A stretch of DNA of 64,000 nt from HGM13233 sp900762805. GTDB taxonomy: Bacteria > Bacillota > Clostridia > Oscillospirales > Ruminococcaceae. How positions within the stretch are numbered: position 1 is the stretch's first letter; each line of letters starts with the position of its first letter. Positions 1-7,941 of this stretch are shown here, one piece after another. The notes beneath the pieces were generated by a model, which worked only from the letters and a program-made list of their open reading frames with translations, ran no database searches and was not told the DNA's origin. The stretch lies in assembly GCA_937993755.1 (NCBI GenBank), contig CALKMA010000015.1:1-64000 (forward strand), read 5' to 3'. Both the position numbers and the translations under genes were made by a program.

Positions 1-2
1 TG

Positions 3-377
3 GAAGCACAAAGCGCCCGGCTGCATGAGCAGGCCGAGCGGCTGGGTTATGAAATTGTGGGAGAAGTCAGCGAGTATGAAAAAGGAACTACGCTTGACCG
101 CGACGGCTGGAAAAGGGCTTGTCAGAAGGCGGTGGAGCAAAAGGCGGACACGCTCTTTGTTGCCGATCTTACACGGATAGCGCGCGATCCGATCCTTTGG
201 ATGCAGGCTTTGCGCGAGTTAAGCGGCAAGGGCGTTTGGATTCAGTCCGCGGCTGAACCGGATGCGTTTCGGGTAGATCCCCTTTTTCACCTATGGCTGC
301 CGCCCGGAATCCAATGGCAGCTTGCACTCCGTGAACTATGGAAAACTTACCGCAGGAACAACGAAAACAGCGATTGA
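3..377 (+). pseudogene. Serine recombinase N-terminal fragment, open at the window edge
   Basis: The frame is open from the left edge and encodes the later part of a resolvase-type catalytic domain. The stretch LFVADLTRIARDP matches the DRLxRxxRd region conserved in serine recombinases. After about residue 65 the sequence no longer looks like a recombinase, and it stops at 377 without the long DNA-binding C-terminus of large serine recombinases. It is therefore either a short accessory recombinase or a truncated one; its start lies outside the window. It points toward the oppositely oriented recombinase remnant at 437-885, which suggests two element ends were joined here. Confidence 0.6.
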
Positions 378-517
378 TACAGCAAAACCGTCTGAAAAGG
401 GAGAAATCATTACTTGCCTTTCCCGAATGGGAGCTGTTCTTGATGATGTTCCGAAACGGGGTAAACTCGTTGTCGCCCTGCTTACTGTCCACTCCATCGT
501 TGACAGCAATAAAGTGA
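338..517 (+). pseudogene. Small element ORF, 3' end replaced
   Basis: An ATG at 338 overlaps the end of the upstream recombinase frame and opens a Lys/Arg/Gln-rich reading frame (MENLPQEQRK...) of 59 codons. The first 31 or so residues, ending near FPEWELF, look like a real small basic protein. From about position 437 onward the same DNA is the antisense of a second recombinase gene, so the rest of this frame is accidental. It is probably the 5' piece of a small accessory gene cut off at a recombination junction. I do not recognise its function. Confidence 0.35.
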
Positions 518-885
518 ACATCGTGCTCCGGGAACATGATCTCAGTATACATTCCCACTTGCAGGTAGTCACGGCCCAGACGGGACATATCCTTGATAAT
601 GACCCGCTTGACAATACCTGCTTCAATGTCCGCAATCATTTCCTGGAACCCAGGGCGGTTAAAGGTGGTGCCGGAGATGCCATCGTCAATATAAAAACGG
701 ATATTCTTCCAGCCATGGTCAAGGGCATACTTCTGTAAAATCTTCTTTTGATTGATTATGGAATTACTGTCGCCCTGCAATTCATCGTCACGGGATAAGC
801 GGCAGTAGAGGGCAGTAACGGCCTCTGTGCTCATGACGGCATAAGGAAATTGCAGCACGGCAGCGGTGTTTGACTGATCGTACAT
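437..885 (-). pseudogene. TnpX-type large serine recombinase, N-terminal remnant
   Basis: This reverse-strand frame starts at the ATG at 885, with GGAGG four bases upstream, and encodes the catalytic N-terminus of a large serine recombinase of the Tn4451/TnpX or Tn1549-integrase type. ALYCRLSRDDE carries the expected active-site serine, and SIINQKKIL, DDGISGTTFNRPGFQ, DMSRLGRDYL and GDNEFTPFRNII are family hallmarks. Homology stops after FRNIIK at about position 437. Intact relatives run to about 500-560 residues, so the zinc-ribbon and coiled-coil C-terminus is missing. The frame stays open to 169 only by chance. It cannot be a working integrase. Confidence 0.75.
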
Positions 886-956
886 AATAACCTCCAATCT
901 TTCAGCCAAACACGGTATGAAGTTCAATTACATTCTACCGTGCTGTTTTGGATTTG

Positions 957-1152
957 TCAGCCTGTTGGAGGATATTTTGTTTCCGGGGATCGTCTCAGTT
1001 CGTCTTTGATAAGCCGCTGCACCTTATCCTTGACGGTATCTGTTTGCCGGATCGGGAAAGTAGGAATTGACCGTAAAGGTGGTGTTTCCGATCCGCACCT
1101 TGCTTCGCAAGGGCGGGGCATATTTCTTTCGGTTGTCGGTATCATTTTTCAT
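957..1152 (-). pseudogene. TnpW-like transposon protein, frameshifted
   Basis: Two reverse frames together give one small protein of about 60 residues. The frame from the ATG at 1152 gives MKNDTDNRKKYAPP then RIGNTTFTVNSYFPD. The next frame continues with QTDTVKDKVQRLIKDEL. This resembles the small transposon-encoded TnpW proteins found upstream of TnpX-type recombinases, which have an FTVNxxF core and a KVLRLI-like tail. A frameshift near position 1055 separates the halves, so the gene is probably dead. It lies directly upstream of, and on the same strand as, the recombinase remnant, which is the normal order. Confidence 0.5.
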
Positions 1153-1157
1153 AAAAT

Positions 1158-1198
1158 CAGGGCCTCCCTTCACCTATTACTGGTGCTGGGAGGCCCTG
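1158..1198. repeat. 11-bp perfect inverted repeat hairpin
   Basis: CAGGGCCTCCC (1158-1168) pairs perfectly with GGGAGGCCCTG (1188-1198). On the reverse strand the stem contains GGGAGG, the likely ribosome binding site of the TnpW-like gene 10 bases downstream. Folding would hide that site. On the plus strand a short T-run follows, so a terminator is also possible. Confidence 0.5.
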
Positions 1199-1278
1199 TT
1201 TTGGCCATTATTTACGAAAGAAATCACAAGAAATTTCCAATACGAAATTAGGGAGATAAAACGAAAAAGAAACGATTA

Positions 1279-1341
1279 GCAAGCACAGCAAGTGAGTACC
1301 CACTTGCTCTATACTTGCTCGTAGAGCAAGCACAGTAAGTG
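1279..1341. repeat. Nested direct and inverted repeats, oriT-like
   Basis: A 16-bp direct repeat with one mismatch (gcaagcacag[c/t]aagtg) occurs at 1279-1294 and 1326-1341. Between the copies lie a near-perfect 20-bp palindrome at 1288-1307 and a hairpin with 6-bp arms GCTCTA/TAGAGC at 1306-1327. Such clustering next to mobile-element genes resembles a relaxase nick region or an excision site. No relaxase gene is present in the window, so this is an inference. Confidence 0.4.
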
Positions 1342-1450
1342 TAGCCACACTCAAAATTGGCATGCCTCCCAAACCCTAATTTTGATAGTTTATGTTTTTA
1401 TTATTGCAGATGTTTCTAATATGTGCTATCATAATATACAGAAGGGACTA

Positions 1451-1488
1451 TTTTGAAAATATAAAACTTTTATTTTATATTTTCAAAA
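1451..1488. promoter_or_regulatory. Perfect 16-bp inverted repeat before the defence operon
   Basis: TTTTGAAAATATAAAA (1451-1466) is exactly repeated in inverse orientation at 1473-1488, with a 6-base spacer. It lies 30 bases before the HTH gene start in an AT-rich promoter-like region. This is the expected place for an operator bound by the HTH protein. It could instead act as a hairpin in the RNA. Confidence 0.55.
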
Positions 1489-1518
1489 ATAAGTTTTAAT
1501 TTAGCAAGGAGTACCCTG

Positions 1519-1728
1519 ATGACTATTTCTGAACAGATAAAAGTTCTATGCGTGCGTTCCAATATTAGTGTAGCGGAATTAGCAAGACGCATGGGAACTA
1601 CACCCCAAAATTTCAACTCAAAAATGAAACGAGAAAGCTTTACTGTTTCCGATTTAGAGTATTTGGCCGAAACGGTTGGGTGCTCTTTTGAGCGACACTT
1701 TGTCCTTCCGGATGGCGAGAAGGTTTGA
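1519..1728 (+). CDS. Small HTH (XRE/Cro-CI) regulator
   Basis: This encodes 69 residues making up little more than one Cro/CI helix-turn-helix. The helices run through ISVAELARRMGTTPQNFNSKM, with the recognition helix at TTPQNFNSKMK, and a C-terminal strand (FERHFVLPDG) follows. The start has a good AAGGAG upstream. Similar small HTH proteins are common in clostridial mobile elements. Its place as first gene of the defence operon, 13 bases before the methyltransferase and just after a perfect inverted repeat, suggests it is the operon's own regulator, like the C proteins of restriction-modification systems. That role is inferred. Confidence 0.75.
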   Translation: MTISEQIKVLCVRSNISVAELARRMGTTPQNFNSKMKRESFTVSDLEYLAETVGCSFERHFVLPDGEKV

Positions 1729-1741
1729 TAGGAGAATAAAA

Positions 1742-2938
1742 ATGAATATGTTACATTTTAAGAATAATCTGCAAAATCGTGATGTGATATCTCTTTTCTC
1801 TGGTGCAATGGGTCTTGATATAGGCCTTGCAAAGGCAGGACTTAATATTGCTATTGGGCAGGATTTTGATGCCGCATGTGTTGCAACCATGCGAGCAAAC
1901 GGTCATAAAGTTTTAAGCGGAGATATCCGTGACATTGATCCGGCGGATTTACTTGAACAAGTGGGATTGGCTCCTGGCGAACCATTCTTGATTTGTGGTG
2001 GTCCACCATGTCAACCGTTCTCAACTGCAGGAAAGAGATTAGGCATCAATGATCCCCGAGGAAGCCTTTTTATGGACTTCATTCGAATGATTGATTATAT
2101 CCGTCCACGATTCTTCATTATGGAAAATGTGAAAGGGATTATGTCTGCTCCTTTGAAACATGTTCCTCTTGCAGAACGAGATAAAAATGATCCAGAGCAG
2201 CGACTGGGCACTGTTTTGGATGTTATTCTATCCGAATTCCAAAAACTTGGTTACAAAACCGTGTACGGCGTATTGGATGCTGTAAATTATGGTGTCCCTC
2301 AATTCAGAGAACGATTTGTTTTGATTGGAAGTCGTGATAATGAAGATATTTTCATGCCAATTCCAACGCATTTTCAAATGCATCAGGATGCATCCTATCG
2401 CTGGCAAACATTGGGAGATACCATACGGGATTTAGAGCATGATTGTGGTGAGTGTGCTGCTTTTGGCGAAGATCGGTTATCTTTTCTAAAACTCGTTCCC
2501 GAGGGTGGGAACTGGCGCGACCTCCCCGTCGATTTGAAGCAAATGGCTATGGGAGGTGCTTTTGAATCGGGCGGGGGTAAAGTAGGTTTTTACCGTAGGC
2601 TATCTTATAATCAGCCCTCTCCTACATTGGTTACATCACCCGTACAAAAGGCAACTATGATGTGTCATCCCACGCAAAATCGCCCTTTGAGCATACGAGA
2701 ATATGCTCGAATCCAGCAGTTCCCTGATGATTGGATTTTCATGGGAACAAGTGCAGAGAAATATCGACAAATCGGTAACGCTGTCCCGGTTGGCCTTTCT
2801 GAAGCATTAGGCAAAGCTGTCCTATCTGTTGCGGATCAAACTGCTGCAATTCAAACAAAAAGATTCAGAGGAACAGATATCCACCAAAAACTTAAGATTG
2901 CGCTTGAAATAGGAGGAAGTTGCTATGTCCATAAATGA
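1742..2938 (+). CDS. DNA (cytosine-5) methyltransferase
   Basis: This is a C5-cytosine methyltransferase of the Dcm/M.HhaI type, about 398 residues. The ATG at 1742 is chosen because GGAG lies just upstream and the HTH gene ends at 1728; an in-frame ATG at 1676 would overlap that gene. Motif I (ISLFSGAMGLDIGL, 16-29) binds S-adenosylmethionine. Motif IV (GGPPCQPFS) carries the catalytic Cys90. ENV at 128-130 is motif VI, Q-RERF is motif VIII and GNAVP is motif X. The target-recognition region lies between VIII and IX, so specificity cannot be read by eye. Its end overlaps the endonuclease gene by 14 bases, as expected for a type II restriction-modification pair. Confidence 0.93.
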   Translation: MNMLHFKNNLQNRDVISLFSGAMGLDIGLAKAGLNIAIGQDFDAACVATMRANGHKVLSGDIRDIDPADLLEQVGLAPGEPFLICGGPPCQPFSTAGKRLGINDPRGSLFMDFIRMIDYIRPRFFIMENVKGIMSAPLKHVPLAERDKNDPEQRLGTVLDVILSEFQKLGYKTVYGVLDAVNYGVPQFRERFVLIGSRDNEDIFMPIPTHFQMHQDASYRWQTLGDTIRDLEHDCGECAAFGEDRLSFLKLVPEGGNWRDLPVDLKQMAMGGAFESGGGKVGFYRRLSYNQPSPTLVTSPVQKATMMCHPTQNRPLSIREYARIQQFPDDWIFMGTSAEKYRQIGNAVPVGLSEALGKAVLSVADQTAAIQTKRFRGTDIHQKLKIALEIGGSCYVHK

Positions 2939-3659
2939 TTCTTACAACGAAGAAGCTATTGTAGAGGCTATTGCCGTTGCATTGGATAATTTCTACACCA
3001 ACCTGATTAAGAAAGTGGACAGTTTGAATATTAAAGCTGTAATGAAGCGCAAAAACCCGTATCTTTTCCGAGCCAAAGCCATGAATGGTGCGGCTCAAAT
3101 AATTGATGCAATCCTTGCTGCTTTCGTATCTTCTTCCGAGGAAACGATTTTTGGTAATGTGTTTTTTGAACCTATTGCCACAGCAGCAGCTCAGGGTCAA
3201 AAAGCATTAGCCGAGGGTGTTGACATTATGGTAGAACGCGATAACACCATTTATGCTATTGCGGTAAAATCGGGAACAAGCGTTTTCAATGCTGATAGCC
3301 GCAAAAAGCAGGAGCAAAACTTTATGGCCGCAAGCAAATTGGCCCAGCAGGCAAAAAAACGTTTTGTTCCTATTGTTGGATATGGCTATGGCAAGAAGAA
3401 GACTTCTAATCGTGGTTTGCCTAAATTCTACATGGAGCTGGCAGGAAAAGATTTCTGGACTGAATTAACAGGTGACGAAGAATTTTATATTAAGCTAATT
3501 CGTTATATGGATAAATTACCGGAGAAGTATGTGGAAGATTTTGACGCCTCTTATCAGAAGGCCTCGAATCGCTTGGTTCGGGAATTTACACAACAGTTTT
3601 GCTTTGATGATGGAAGTATTGACTGGGAGAAACTTGTTGAGTTTAATTCCGGGAATTAA
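2925..3659 (+). CDS. PmeII-family-like type II restriction endonuclease
   Basis: This 244-residue protein overlaps the methyltransferase end and has its own GGAGG. The core GVDIMVERDNTIYAIAVKSG (98-117) looks like a PD-(D/E)xK nuclease strand-loop-strand with Asp100 and Lys115. It is followed by a Gln/Lys-rich helix and VGYGYG at 151-156, a combination I associate with PmeII-type enzymes. The residue two before Lys115 is Ala rather than Asp/Glu, so the missing acidic ligand must come from elsewhere or activity is altered. Its role would be to cleave DNA lacking the partner methylation. The family name rests on recollection of these motifs; the restriction role also rests on gene pairing. Confidence 0.65.
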   Translation: MSINDSYNEEAIVEAIAVALDNFYTNLIKKVDSLNIKAVMKRKNPYLFRAKAMNGAAQIIDAILAAFVSSSEETIFGNVFFEPIATAAAQGQKALAEGVDIMVERDNTIYAIAVKSGTSVFNADSRKKQEQNFMAASKLAQQAKKRFVPIVGYGYGKKKTSNRGLPKFYMELAGKDFWTELTGDEEFYIKLIRYMDKLPEKYVEDFDASYQKASNRLVREFTQQFCFDDGSIDWEKLVEFNSGN

Positions 3660-3678
3660 CTTATAGGAGGAAGCGGCT

Positions 3679-4584
3679 ATGCGGGAAGCCCTTAAAAATG
3701 CTGTACAAAGTGCTATTCTGTTTGAATGCCAGTTGCCACACCAAGAGAGTGGCTTAGGCAAGTCGTGCCTTTCCTCTCAAAATGACATTTGCTTTAATAA
3801 CACAGACCCCCAAGAGATTGCAAAAGTTATATATAATGGCATTGTAGAGTTTGCATTAAATGAATACGAAATCAATTATGATGATTTGGAGCGCGAGCAA
3901 AGAAGGGCCATTCTTAGCCGAATCCGGTACAATCCTACTGCAGATAACTCTGCTAAATTGAAATATGGCTTTTATGGTGAGGTATTATTGGATTTGATTT
4001 TGCGGGTATTTCTCCAAACAAGTGTCGTTGCTGCGCGGGGATATTTTTACTCACCCATTGAAAATAGTGAGGCTAAAGGCTTTGATGCTTTCCATTTGTT
4101 GGAGCGCGACGGAAATATCGATCTATGGTTTGGGGAAGCAAAATTCTATTTGCGGTACAAGGATGCAATAACCCCTGTAATGGAGAAGTTGGGAACCTCG
4201 TTATCAGATGGTTATTTGAATCGGAATTTGATAGCAATCATAAATGAACGGGATCACCTCTCTGTACATAATACCCAGCTGAATAGCCTGTTGGACTCTT
4301 GGTTTGAAAATCCCAGTATCAATTTGGCACAGGAAATGCAGAACCGGGGGATACGGTTAATCTACCCAATATTTATCGCTTATGAAAAAGCTAACAGAGA
4401 TGCATATCATCAAAGCATTAAAAAGTGTATCGATCATATTGCCGCAGAATATGCACGGATCGGCATTAGCATTCCCGCTACATTCGATTATCGACTTTTC
4501 TTCATCTTCTTACCGCTGTCAGAAGTCAAGCAAATCAAGGAGAGTGTGATTCAATGGATAGATTCACAAGAACCGCTGATATAA
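3679..4584 (+). CDS. hamA: Hachiman defence protein HamA (DUF1837)
   Basis: This 301-residue protein carries the DUF1837 signature: KYGFYGEVLLDLIL near 95-108, GFDAFHLL at 134-141 and LWFGEAKFY at 149-157. Asp136 and the ExK pair Glu153/Lys155 fit a PD-(D/E)xK nuclease site. In described Hachiman systems HamA is the DNA-degrading effector held in check by the helicase HamB until foreign or damaged DNA is sensed. The start has TAGGAGG upstream and lies only 19 bases after the endonuclease gene. The gene overlaps the helicase gene by 31 bases. Low GC matches the rest of the operon, not the core chromosome. Confidence 0.87.
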   Translation: MREALKNAVQSAILFECQLPHQESGLGKSCLSSQNDICFNNTDPQEIAKVIYNGIVEFALNEYEINYDDLEREQRRAILSRIRYNPTADNSAKLKYGFYGEVLLDLILRVFLQTSVVAARGYFYSPIENSEAKGFDAFHLLERDGNIDLWFGEAKFYLRYKDAITPVMEKLGTSLSDGYLNRNLIAIINERDHLSVHNTQLNSLLDSWFENPSINLAQEMQNRGIRLIYPIFIAYEKANRDAYHQSIKKCIDHIAAEYARIGISIPATFDYRLFFIFLPLSEVKQIKESVIQWIDSQEPLI

Positions 4585-6857
4585 TTAAGGCGTATTACAG
4601 TTATAAACAAACAGCGGACTCTGCTACATTTGTCAAAAAAGTGTGCAGTTTCTTTGACTTTATCAAGGACGAAAGTTTGTCTGATGCTGATTTGAATTTG
4701 CTCTTATTTTTAGCAAATGAAGCTGGTATTCCTCAATACTATGATCTGCTAAAATCAAAGTTCACGAATGCCGAGATTGGTGATGAAAGTATCAATTCAC
4801 TTACCATGAGTGCTTTGTTCCATGATGCTAGTCTGATTAGGGGTGATAGTAAACTGCATCGTTATCAAAAACATGTTCTTGATAGCTTTGTGGCCACGCA
4901 GCGAAACCGTTATGTTTTAACTGCACCTACATCCTTTGGAAAAACTTTCTTGGTCTACGAGATTATCCAAAAGATGCAATATCAGAATGTACTTTTGATC
5001 TTTCCTGCAATAAGCCTATTATCCGAAAACTATGCTCGCCTCTGTAGTTGGGAAGCCTTTAGTGACTATGCCATTCACTCATTAAGTGAAGAAGAATTTG
5101 ATATTACTCAGAAGAATATATTCATTTTTACTCCCGAGCGTTTTTTGTCCTTTATGGATTCACATCAGCACCTTCACTTCAATTTTGCTTTTATTGATGA
5201 AGTCTATAAAATTGATAACAGCTTTGTTATCGATCAGGAAACATCGGGAGAAAATGAGCGTGATACAGCTTATCGTCTGGCATTAGAATTTATTTGCAAC
5301 CTAACAGACAATATGTTACTGGCAGGTCCGTATATGGCTCTGCCGACAGCAGAAACAGAACTACATAAATCCTTTAATGATTTTGCTCGCGATAATGGTT
5401 TTGTTTTCTTGCGATATAATCAATTTGAAATCGTCTCAAAAGAATATACAACAGTTAAAAGCAGACAGCAATACATCATCGACAATATTCCGGTTGAAAT
5501 CGGTTCAGCGAGTAAAACGCAGAAGATTGCCAATATTATTCTGGCGTTAAGTTCACCCACAGAAAACACTATAATTTATTGTAATCGAAAATCTGACACA
5601 GAATCGTATGCCAGACAGTTGTTAAACAACCAAGAACTCATTTCCATATTTCAGGAGAGATGTTCAGCGGTAGATGCACCTGTTTATGAAATATTTTTGG
5701 AGCATTTACAGAATACTTTTGGAGACGACTGGATTGTATTGAAAGCATTAAAAGGAAGAATAGGAATTCATCACAGCCTTGTGCCCAAATATATTCAAAA
5801 AGAAATCATCAGTTTATTTAACTGTGGTGCATTGATTTGCCTCTTTTCGACCACTACAATTACCGAGGGTGTTAATACATCAGCTAAAAATATAATCATT
5901 ACCTCGGGTAAAAAAGGTACAAAAAACCTTAGACAATTTGATGCCAAAAATATCGCTGGCCGAGCAGGTCGTTTCCAGCAACATTATTCAGGAAGAGTTA
6001 TCGACTTAAATAATGGCTTTGAGGATATCGTTAACAGAGAGCCAGAATTGTTGGAACACAAAAATTATGATATCAACGCCCCAAAGACAGATGTTGACTA
6101 CCAAATTACAAAGGATCAGTATTTGTCTGGGGCGGATCTTCTAGAGAAAGAATCGATATCTTTACGAGTTGAGGCATCAGGAATTCCAACCAATGTTTTT
6201 AACAGCTTTAGAGTTGTTGGGCCCAAGGACAAACTGTTGCTTTATGAACGAATAGAGAGTATGCCCTGGTGGACTATTGAAGAAATTAAGCGAGTTTCTA
6301 CCAAATTGGCACGAACTAACGCCAGAAGTTTGCATTGGAGTGGTTTTCAAACTATTCTTAATCTGATATTCCCTGTTGTGCGGGAAGAAAAGCTTAAGCA
6401 ACTTATTAGTTTCCGAGTAGGAGATCAACAACAGTATTCTTTAGTAACTGTACTATTAAGCTCATATCTTGAAGGTGGATTTATGTCGATGGTTGATTAT
6501 TATACTACCCGTCGAAACCCGCCTAAAACCAAAGATGAAGCAATACGAACAGTTGCTGATTTTGTCTATAATGTTTTCAAATACCATTTGGTAAAATATC
6601 TTGGCTTATTTGATGTTTTCTTTAGATACCGGGTTTCGGTTCTTGAAAATGTTGATATGGATAGTGTCCCTGGATTGGGCCTGCTGATGCAGAAGCTTGA
6701 GTACAATGCACTTTCTCCTACTGCGCGCAAAGTAAGCGACTATGGTGTTCCTTTTAAGCTTATTGATTGCTATGATAGCCAAGCAGAATATGATAAGGAA
6801 CAGTTTGATGCTTACGAGAAACGAGTTGACGAGCAAGTAAGCAGACTATTCCAATAA
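4554..6857 (+). CDS. hamB: Hachiman helicase HamB
   Basis: This is a 767-residue superfamily 2 helicase of Ski2/HelQ-like type. Walker A is APTSFGKT (124-131), the DExx box is DEVY (215-218), motif V is TEGVNTSAK and motif VI contains GRAGR at 469-473. The C-terminal 290 residues have no motif I can name and probably hold winged-helix and interaction parts. In known Hachiman complexes HamB translocates on DNA, senses aberrant ends or damage and releases HamA. The long start overlap with hamA suggests translational coupling and fixed stoichiometry. It is the last gene of the operon; a strong hairpin follows at 6,992. Confidence 0.87.
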   Translation: MDRFTRTADIIKAYYSYKQTADSATFVKKVCSFFDFIKDESLSDADLNLLLFLANEAGIPQYYDLLKSKFTNAEIGDESINSLTMSALFHDASLIRGDSKLHRYQKHVLDSFVATQRNRYVLTAPTSFGKTFLVYEIIQKMQYQNVLLIFPAISLLSENYARLCSWEAFSDYAIHSLSEEEFDITQKNIFIFTPERFLSFMDSHQHLHFNFAFIDEVYKIDNSFVIDQETSGENERDTAYRLALEFICNLTDNMLLAGPYMALPTAETELHKSFNDFARDNGFVFLRYNQFEIVSKEYTTVKSRQQYIIDNIPVEIGSASKTQKIANIILALSSPTENTIIYCNRKSDTESYARQLLNNQELISIFQERCSAVDAPVYEIFLEHLQNTFGDDWIVLKALKGRIGIHHSLVPKYIQKEIISLFNCGALICLFSTTTITEGVNTSAKNIIITSGKKGTKNLRQFDAKNIAGRAGRFQQHYSGRVIDLNNGFEDIVNREPELLEHKNYDINAPKTDVDYQITKDQYLSGADLLEKESISLRVEASGIPTNVFNSFRVVGPKDKLLLYERIESMPWWTIEEIKRVSTKLARTNARSLHWSGFQTILNLIFPVVREEKLKQLISFRVGDQQQYSLVTVLLSSYLEGGFMSMVDYYTTRRNPPKTKDEAIRTVADFVYNVFKYHLVKYLGLFDVFFRYRVSVLENVDMDSVPGLGLLMQKLEYNALSPTARKVSDYGVPFKLIDCYDSQAEYDKEQFDAYEKRVDEQVSRLFQ

Positions 6858-6991
6858 GCAAATAGGTACGTATCAAGGACTACTGAAACATATTTTGTGA
6901 ATTAGCAAATCCACAAAATATAGTAAAGGGTTAAGATAAACGGCTCCGCCGCCCTTGACAATTTCCTGTGTCCTTGCTGTATGGTAGTCAA

Positions 6992-7024
6992 GAGGGCGCA
7001 AGCGGATAAAACGCTTGCGCCCTC
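6992..7024. terminator. Strong hairpin after hamB
   Basis: A perfect 13-bp stem, GAGGGCGCAAGCG (6992-7004) with its complement (7012-7024), closes a 7-base loop. There is no T-run, so it may be an intrinsic terminator of low efficiency or an RNA-stabilising 3' end. It lies 134 bases after hamB. Confidence 0.5.
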
Positions 7025-7411
7025 AAATGATTATGTTTGTTACCTCTAATGCAGATTTCAAGGGGTGCCCAGATTTAAGGCTCCCTTTGGAACACCATAA
7101 ATGGACACATTTGGCCCAAAAGTAGGCAGATAATACGATCACACTCCCCGCCCCATAAAAAGGTGAGACAAGGGAAGAACCCCTCGATTTTCAACCGTTA
7201 TTGCTGCACTTTTTCGATGGATCCCGAAAAAAGCCATAGTGCATAACGGATCGATACATGCCTGTTATATAAAAATACAGTTTTGTTCTTTCATCTTCGC
7301 ATCCTATCTAATCCTCTATCTGTATTTTCGTTCATAGGAACGGATAAGGATAGGATTGATATATCTATATTTGATTATTTAGTATTTAATATATAAGTAT
7401 TTAATTGTGCG

Positions 7412-7437
7412 GGATTTCCCTGTACAGGATTTCCCTG
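7412..7437. repeat. Two 11-bp direct repeats
   Basis: GGATTTCCCTG occurs at 7412-7422 and 7427-7437, directly after an AT-rich tract. Short iterons beside AT-rich DNA suggest a remnant replication or regulatory region of the element. No replication gene survives. Confidence 0.35.
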
Positions 7438-7617
7438 CTTAGGTTACAATGCCTTTTTGAGGCAATTTGAAAAGTGTTGATTTTTTGAATTTTATCCTTC
7501 TGTAAGCTACCGAACATAGGAGCATGAGAAAAGATATGCCCCCACCTTAATTCGGGTCACACAGAGCCGCAGAACGCCCGAAACGAACGCAAAACACCAC
7601 ATCTTCTCGGACAGTAC

Positions 7618-7661
7618 AGGAAAAGAGTGCCGATACTTGCGTATCAGCACCCTTTTTTCCT
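7618..7661. terminator. Rho-independent terminator
   Basis: A 10-bp stem with one mismatch, GTGCCGATAC (7627-7636) and GTATCAGCAC (7641-7650), has a TTGC loop and a T-run at 7653-7658. Outer AGGAAAA/TTTTCCT arms could extend it and make it work in both directions. Confidence 0.65.
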
Positions 7662-7898
7662 GTCAGTATTTGATTTTGAACTTTCCACACCGCGTTTGTA
7701 CCTATGAAAACATTGATTTACTGACGATTGCTCATTGTTTTCTTATTAGGTACGCACACACCGCGAGGTCCTTTTTTCGTATGTCCTTTGGTGGGATGTA
7801 CTCTGTAAAGGGTGGTTCCTATCCTCTCATACAGAGTGACCGGCGGCTCGTTTGCGGGAAAGCAGCACAGCAGTCGAGGGGGAATGAATAGTAGAAGC

Positions 7899-7941
7899 GA
7901 ACAGGGGCATGACACGCTGAAATGCTGTCATATCCCTGTTC
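7899..7941. terminator. Hairpin at the 3' end of the HEAGH gene
   Basis: GAACAGGG (7899-7906) pairs with CCCTGTTC (7934-7941), and inner ATGACA/TGTCAT arms extend the stem with small bulges. It abuts the stop codon of the reverse-strand HEAGH gene and probably ends its transcript. The ~280 bases between here and 7,661 show no gene. Confidence 0.45.

Larger units (their letters stand above)
6858..7617. other. Gene-free scar of a mobile element
   Basis: No credible gene is visible here. The stretch holds the hairpin at 6,992-7,024, a very AT-rich tract at about 7,360-7,410, and two copies of GGATTTCCCTG 15 bases apart. It reads like non-coding backbone of an integrative element, such as an upstream replication or mobilization region, left after loss of its genes. 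That reading is an inference. Confidence 0.4.
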
